From Rugalucina vietnamica (Eukaryota; Mollusca; Bivalvia; Lucinida; Lucinidae): a stretch of DNA of 64,000 bases. Shown here piece after piece: positions 60,125 through 64,000 of the stretch (the first letter of the stretch is position 1; each line of letters begins with the position of its first letter). Both the position numbers and the translations under genes were made by a program. Below the pieces are notes generated by a model that was not told the origin of the DNA, searched no databases, and was given only the letters and a program-made list of their open reading frames with translations. Location: assembly GCA_964017185.1 (NCBI GenBank), contig OZ024871.1:7928214-7992213 (forward strand). Direction: 5' to 3'.

Positions 60125-61494
60125 CTGTCACACTAACGTATCTACGGCGTATCAAGATACGAAAGGTACGTCACGCGTACGTCGTACATACGTGAGCATA
60201 CGTAGCTCATACTCCTCGATACGTAGCTCATACTCCTCATACGCCGAAGTGCTACGTTTTTTTATGTGTGCACTTAAAATTCGTAGCACGTACGTGGCAG
60301 GTCCGATACGCCGTACATACGTCACACATACGTAGTACATACGAAAGCAACGTGGCATGTACGCCGTAGATACGTAGCTCATACTCCCGATACGCCACAC
60401 GTACATCGCGGTTAACATGTCACGTAACCGTGACGTATGTACAGCGTACCTTTCGTATCTGCTACGTACGTGTGGCGTATGTGTGGCGTATCCTCGACTC
60501 TCCTTTCGTATCTACGGCGTATCAACGACGTACGTGTGGCGTATCTTGCGTATCAATGGCGTATTTGCTACGTATGTGCTACGTACGTTTCGCTGCTGTG
60601 GAGTATGTGTGACGTATTAGGAGTATTAGGTATATTTTGTGGCATTCCAAGAGAATCTTTAATGCTTCTATATAAATGTTTTCGTTTTTCCGAAATAATG
60701 GATCAGATGTTTCTCACGGGCCGGGTTGGCTTGCAGGGTTATTTCAGGGCTACGCTTGGTGTAGCCTCTGTCTTTATTCATGACATCCTACGACCAGGAT
60801 GGGGAGCTTGGAGATGTCCCCCCGACGTAAAATCAATGAAATAAAGGTCAAGGGTATGTCAAGGAGGGTTTGTCATGGACAATTACTATGCAAGGTTTCA
60901 AACTCGAAGCTATCACTGATGCAGAGAAAACCAAACTTCGACGTAAAAACCAAACTTCGACTTAAAAAATAAAGTCAACGGACTGTAAAATATAGGGCAA
61001 GGGCACCGGGCCAAGGTGCGTGCTTGAAGGGTATATCAAGGACAATGACTATGCAAGGTTTCATACTCGCAGCTATCACTGATGTAGGGAAAACCAAACT
61101 TCGACGTAAATGTTAACGGACGGACGAACGGAAATTTGGACTCCTATATCGCACCCTGCGATAAGCAGGTGCGATAAAAAGCAATTGGTACAGAACAGAT
61201 ACGCCGCAGATAAGAATGGAACGTAGAACATACGTCGTAGATACGTCACGCGTATGCTTCATACGCAACACATACGTCACACGTACGTAGCACATACGCC
61301 TTGATACGCCGTACATACGAAGAGAAATTCCATACTAATACAGATACGTCACTGATACGCCACAGGAACGTAGCAGGTACGTCACACGTACGTGGTTCAT
61401 ACGTCGCTTGAACAAAATACGTCTCAGACCTCGGCGTATAGCAATTTTCATAGATACGCGAGCGATACGCCGCTGATACGTGAATATGTGACAG
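60125..61494. mobile_element. CGTA-rich inverted-repeat element in intron 2
   Basis: The ends are inverted: CTGTCACACTAACGTATC (60,125) and ...ATACGTGAATATGTGACAG (61,494). Flanks of both ends (60,125-60,640 and 61,195-61,494) are built from CGTA, TACG and GCGTATC words. A local centre of symmetry lies near 60,415. A direct phrase TTTACAGTCAA(A/C)TGT lies outside each end (60,087; 61,508). The style and end resemble the TTAA element at 25,018 (CAGTCACACAGTAGCG), so they may be related. Reading frames across it are artefacts of the repeat. Confidence 0.55.
60640..61175. repeat. Pearl-like insertion inside the CGTA-rich element
   Basis: A ~176 bp core with GACAATNACTATGCAAGGTTTC and GAAAACCAAACTTCGACGTAAA occurs at about 60,853 and 61,029, followed by ACGGACGGACGAACGG and a hairpin GCACCCTGCGATAAGCAGGTGC. 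It fits a pearl/Helitron derivative nested in the other element. Confidence 0.5.
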
Positions 61495-61729
61495 AGGCTT
61501 AAAATACCTATTTACAGTCAACTGTCACAAGCCGAAACAAAAGTTAAGTTTCCACTTCTTCGTACAGATACATGTAAACATGATTATAACGCAAAAGCTT
61601 ATTTGGCACCATTTGCTGATATTTTGCAATGTCATAACTTTATATTACTGACTGCAATTTCTTATTCTTTATTCTTTGCACATCCGTGGGAAAATCGTCA
61701 TTTCCGACTTATTGTTTTCTGTCTTTAAG

Positions 61730-61992
61730 GTCTACATGTGATGACAACTGCACGGCAGATTGCAATAACACGACAGGCAACTGTACTGCAAATTGCAACT
61801 GTACGGCAGATTGTGACAGTACGACGTGCAGCCAGACCGAGACATGTGTTCCCGGTTGTCGTGAAGGTCTGTATGGACGGAACTGCTCTCTGCCTTGTCC
61901 TACTCACTGTGCAAACTCTAGCTGCGACAGAAATGATGGTAGCTGCATTTACGGGTGTGATGGAGAATATTTCGGTGATAAGTGTGAGTTAT
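61730..61992 (+). CDS. EGF-type gene, exon 3
   Basis: 263 bases between TCTGTCTTTAAG and the donor GTAAGT; enters in phase 2 and leaves in phase 1. It opens with another Cys/sequon-rich run (CDDNCTADCNNTTGNCT, then CNCTADCDSTTC) containing three N-C-T sequons, then one complete EGF/MEGF-like module: CVPGCREGLYGRNCSLPCP, HCANSSCDRNDGSCIYGC, DGEYFGDKCEL. The spacing C-x3-C-x6-G-x2-C is that of MEGF10/SREC-type repeats. A MITE-P fragment begins 20 bases past the donor. Confidence 0.7.
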
Positions 61993-62012
61993 GTAAGTAT
62001 AAGGAACAAATT

Positions 62013-62181
62013 GAGCCTTTGCGCGAGAAAATCAACAATCTTGATTTCTGAAAGAACCCGACACAGATCGGCATTTGCAGCCACAGAAGCAGGTTAAGAG
62101 CTTGAAATTTCGGATTTTAAAAGAAGAGGGATTGTAAGATCCATGTGTAGCGAAAACAAAGACGCTGATCAGCATGACGCG
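62013..62181. mobile_element. MITE-P copy 6, partial, in intron 3
   Basis: GAGCCTTTGCGCGAGAAAATC to CGAAAACAAAGACGCTGATCAGC, after which similarity stops. About three quarters of the family length, reverse orientation, the most diverged copy. It lies 20 bases after the exon 3 donor. Confidence 0.65.
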
Positions 62182-62390
62182 GTTCATTTTTGACATTGGA
62201 AAACAGAAGTCACGTAGTCTTACTTACTGAAGTATGTCAGCTGTTTATTGTTTAAAATATATACTGGGCATCTGAAAATGAAAATGCCAAGTGTGAGTCG
62301 GAATAACGAACAATAGCTTATCCCAAACATCTAGATATTAAAACATGTCTTTATATGTATTCGATAAATCGTTTGACATCTCCATCACAG

Positions 62391-62583
62391 CATGCAGTCC
62401 TCGCTGTGCGAAGCTGTCGACAAACGAAACAGGTCTGACCTGCAACCAGACAACTTTTGAATGCCTTAATGGTTGTGTGACGAACTTTGAAGGGGACAGA
62501 TGTGATCGATGTGTGCAAGGCAGGACAGGACCCCAGTGTGATGTTGTCTGTATACTTAATTGTCAAAACTGTTCTTTGAAAAA
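62391..62583 (+). CDS. EGF-type gene, exon 4
   Basis: 193 bases after ATCTCCATCACAG, phase 1 in and phase 2 out. It encodes SCSPRCAKLSTNETGLTC, CNQTTFECLNGCVTNFEGDRC and DRCVQGRTGPQCDVVC, ending CQNCSLK. This is an EGF-like module with two further N-x-T sequons and an N-C-S. The donor is weak (AAAAA before GTGTGT at 62,584). It is chosen because only phase 2 joins the next exon with its cysteine pattern intact. A GC-type donor (GCAAGT, 62,589) would give phase 0 and destroy the pattern. Confidence 0.6.
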
Positions 62584-62997
62584 GTGTGTGGCAAGTTTTA
62601 TCACGTGTTTGTTATATTAAGATTTTTAAACGGATAGACGCATTATTGCTACGCGCATATATACACGAGTGTGCCTGCACGGGCTCCTGCACGAACTTTT
62701 GACAAATTTAATTTCTAAACAAAACATTCAGAAATGACTTGTATGATACATTATTTCGGCGAAGATCAAAATCTTATATTTACCATTACAAATGTGAATT
62801 ACACCAACAGTTAATTATATTACAACACAATCATGACTGTAATGTCATTTTGTAAACATGTCGAGACAAAGGCCAATTTGGTTTCGTGTTCCGTTAACTA
62901 AACAATTAAAACGGGAAAATGCTGGCCACTAGGAGGTGACAATAAACAATGCGGCCACTGTAACTGCATTGGTATATGCTGAAGAATTCTGTTTCAG

Positions 62998-63270
62998 TGG
63001 CCAAGGCGTATGCGACCTGTGTTCGCCAGGCTACTACTACTTCAACAAGAAATGTGAGCCTTGTCGAGGGACCTGTCTTAAGATCAACACAACAGATGAT
63101 TTTTCCTGTGATCAGAACGACGGTACCTGTTTATATGGGTGTACCAACGAGTGGTATGGAGATCAGTGCAACAAGGGGTGTCCACCGCTATGTATCAACA
63201 AAACCTGTAACCGAGATGATGGTTGTTGTACGATAGACTACTGTAAATATGATGGCTATGGGGGTTGCAA
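62998..63270 (+). CDS. EGF-type gene, exon 5 (last exon seen)
   Basis: 273 bases after AATTCTGTTTCAG, entering in phase 2. It encodes GQGVCDLCSPGYYYFNKKCEPC, a short linker (LKINTTDDFSCDQNDG), CLYGCTNEWYGDQCNKGCP and CINKTCNRDDGCCTIDYC. That is one and a half MEGF-like modules, with sequons at NTT and NKT. It may end either at the donor GTAAGA (63,271), which is a good match and leaves phase 2, or at an in-frame TAA three bases later. I prefer the donor because no polyadenylation signal follows and no membrane anchor has appeared. No further exon is visible before 64,000. Confidence 0.65.
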
Positions 63271-63911
63271 GTAAGAGCTGTTGTTCCTGTTAACTTAAGG
63301 ATAATTAATGGATCCGGTCAAAATTTCAAGTTTCCATTGTAATATGAAGTTTGAAATTTCTACAGAGTAATTCTGACGAGTTATTTATAGTTATATGAAA
63401 TAAAAATAACTACAGTGTGTTTCCTAGCACGCCTAGTGTCTGATTATAGTTTTGCAACTGTTTTCATCTAGGTGAAATATTTTCTTGACACAATTGAGCA
63501 TGAAATTTGTCGCAAAATGTGCTGTAAAACTTTTGAAATTCGGTTGACAAATAAAAAATGTTCTGGTCAAAAACGTTTTTAAATAGGGATTTTCTGTACA
63601 GAAATCTCATGAAAAGGAGGTAAATATTTTTCCGCAAACATCTTAAATCCTTGGTATTTCATTTTGATTGCTCAACAACTTTATGAAATGATACAAATGA
63701 CTTATCTGTTACAAAATCTTCATGATCAAGTAGACGTCATCGAAATGTATCCATTTTCATGATCACGGATTATTTTCCTTGCCAATTTAAAATCCCTATT
63801 CAAAATTCATTTTTGACGTTAAAACTTTATCTGCTGACCGATTCTCAAATTTTTGCAGGTTCTACTAGGACAAAACAAAAGTCCAGTTTGCATGTGCCAA
63901 AAATACACGTG
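63271..63911. other. Probable intron 5 or downstream sequence
   Basis: AT-rich, no exon recognised. Confidence 0.4.
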
Positions 63912-63995
63912 TGTAAATATACTCCGGTGTGCAAATTTTACTCGGGATAGCAAATGGCGCATGCGAACGCAAATGCACACCGGAGTATATTTACA
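63912..63995. repeat. Inverted repeat at the window end
   Basis: Arms TGTAAATATACTCCGGTGTG (from 63,912) and CACACCGGAGTATATTTACA (to 63,995), 22 bases each with the flanking CA/TG, and a ~40 base loop containing GCGCATGCG. It recalls the CACCCGGGTG inverted repeats at the window start and may be a MITE cut by the window edge. Confidence 0.6.
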
Positions 63996-64000
63996 TATGG

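Larger units (their letters stand above)
59070..61729 (+). other. Intron 2 of the EGF-type gene
   Basis: 2,660 bases from GTAAGT to TCTTTAAG. The first kilobase shows nothing recognisable; 60,125-61,494 is an inverted-repeat element. Confidence 0.6.

Noticed and set aside
60430..60844. Overlapping frames rich in Tyr, Val and Arg around 60.4-60.8 kb and their minus-strand partners
   Set aside because: They are produced by CGTA/TACG repeat words in all frames and show no domain.

Overview
The window looks like repeat-rich, AT-rich animal DNA, most likely from a bivalve mollusc. The evidence for this is: one spliced, cysteine-rich EGF-type gene with GT-AG introns; LINE fragments with a mollusc-style C-terminal zinc-binding tail; elements with tandem ~160-170 bp cores plus a tetranucleotide microsatellite (like the 'pearl' elements of bivalves); and a Gypsy element with the Gmr1-type domain order. 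No host gene is convincing left of 56.8 kb. The species is inferred, not shown.

1-21.5 kb. Mostly intergenic repeats. A pearl-like element lies at 5.56-6.72 kb and the first copy of a ~222 bp palindromic MITE (here 'MITE-P') at 7.46-7.68 kb. A damaged Gypsy retrotransposon on the minus strand (8,495-12,935, 5-bp target duplication CAGCC) has integrase upstream of reverse transcriptase and RNase H; its 3' LTR is full length (1,483 bp) and its 5' LTR is cut to 391 bp. A 2.33 kb TA-flanked inverted-repeat element (here 'X1', 15,296-17,625) recurs in fragments across the window.

21.5-54.8 kb. This is a nested structure that can be read from the junctions. An X1 copy is split by a MITE-P copy (21,678-21,860 / 54,235-54,293). 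That MITE is split by a 5'-truncated LINE (21,861-23,117 / 53,561-54,234, duplication GTCGGTTT). The LINE is split inside its reverse transcriptase gene by a 30,443 bp insertion (23,118-53,560), which has 89-bp imperfect terminal inverted repeats and an 8-bp target duplication CGTCTGTC. The insertion carries about 20 kb of a ~65 bp satellite with a ~3.5 kb higher-order repeat, an oppositely oriented satellite arm, a second LINE fragment, a TTAA-flanked element, another X1 copy containing its own TIR element, and pearl-like arrays. No transposase is visible in it. It is the strongest candidate for an undescribed system here: either a giant non-autonomous TIR element that captured or amplified a satellite, or a small element inflated by the satellite.

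54.8-64 kb. A plus-strand gene starts at 56,856 with a signal-peptide exon, followed by four cysteine-rich exons (58,682-59,069; 61,730-61,992; 62,391-62,583; 62,998-63,270) whose splice phases all agree (1, 2, 1, 2, 2). The predicted secreted or membrane EGF/MEGF-like protein contains an unusual heptad repeat with one cysteine and usually one N-glycosylation sequon every seven residues. Its introns hold a TTAA-flanked element, a strong hairpin, MITE-P copies and a CGTA-rich inverted-repeat element. The gene probably continues past the last exon seen.
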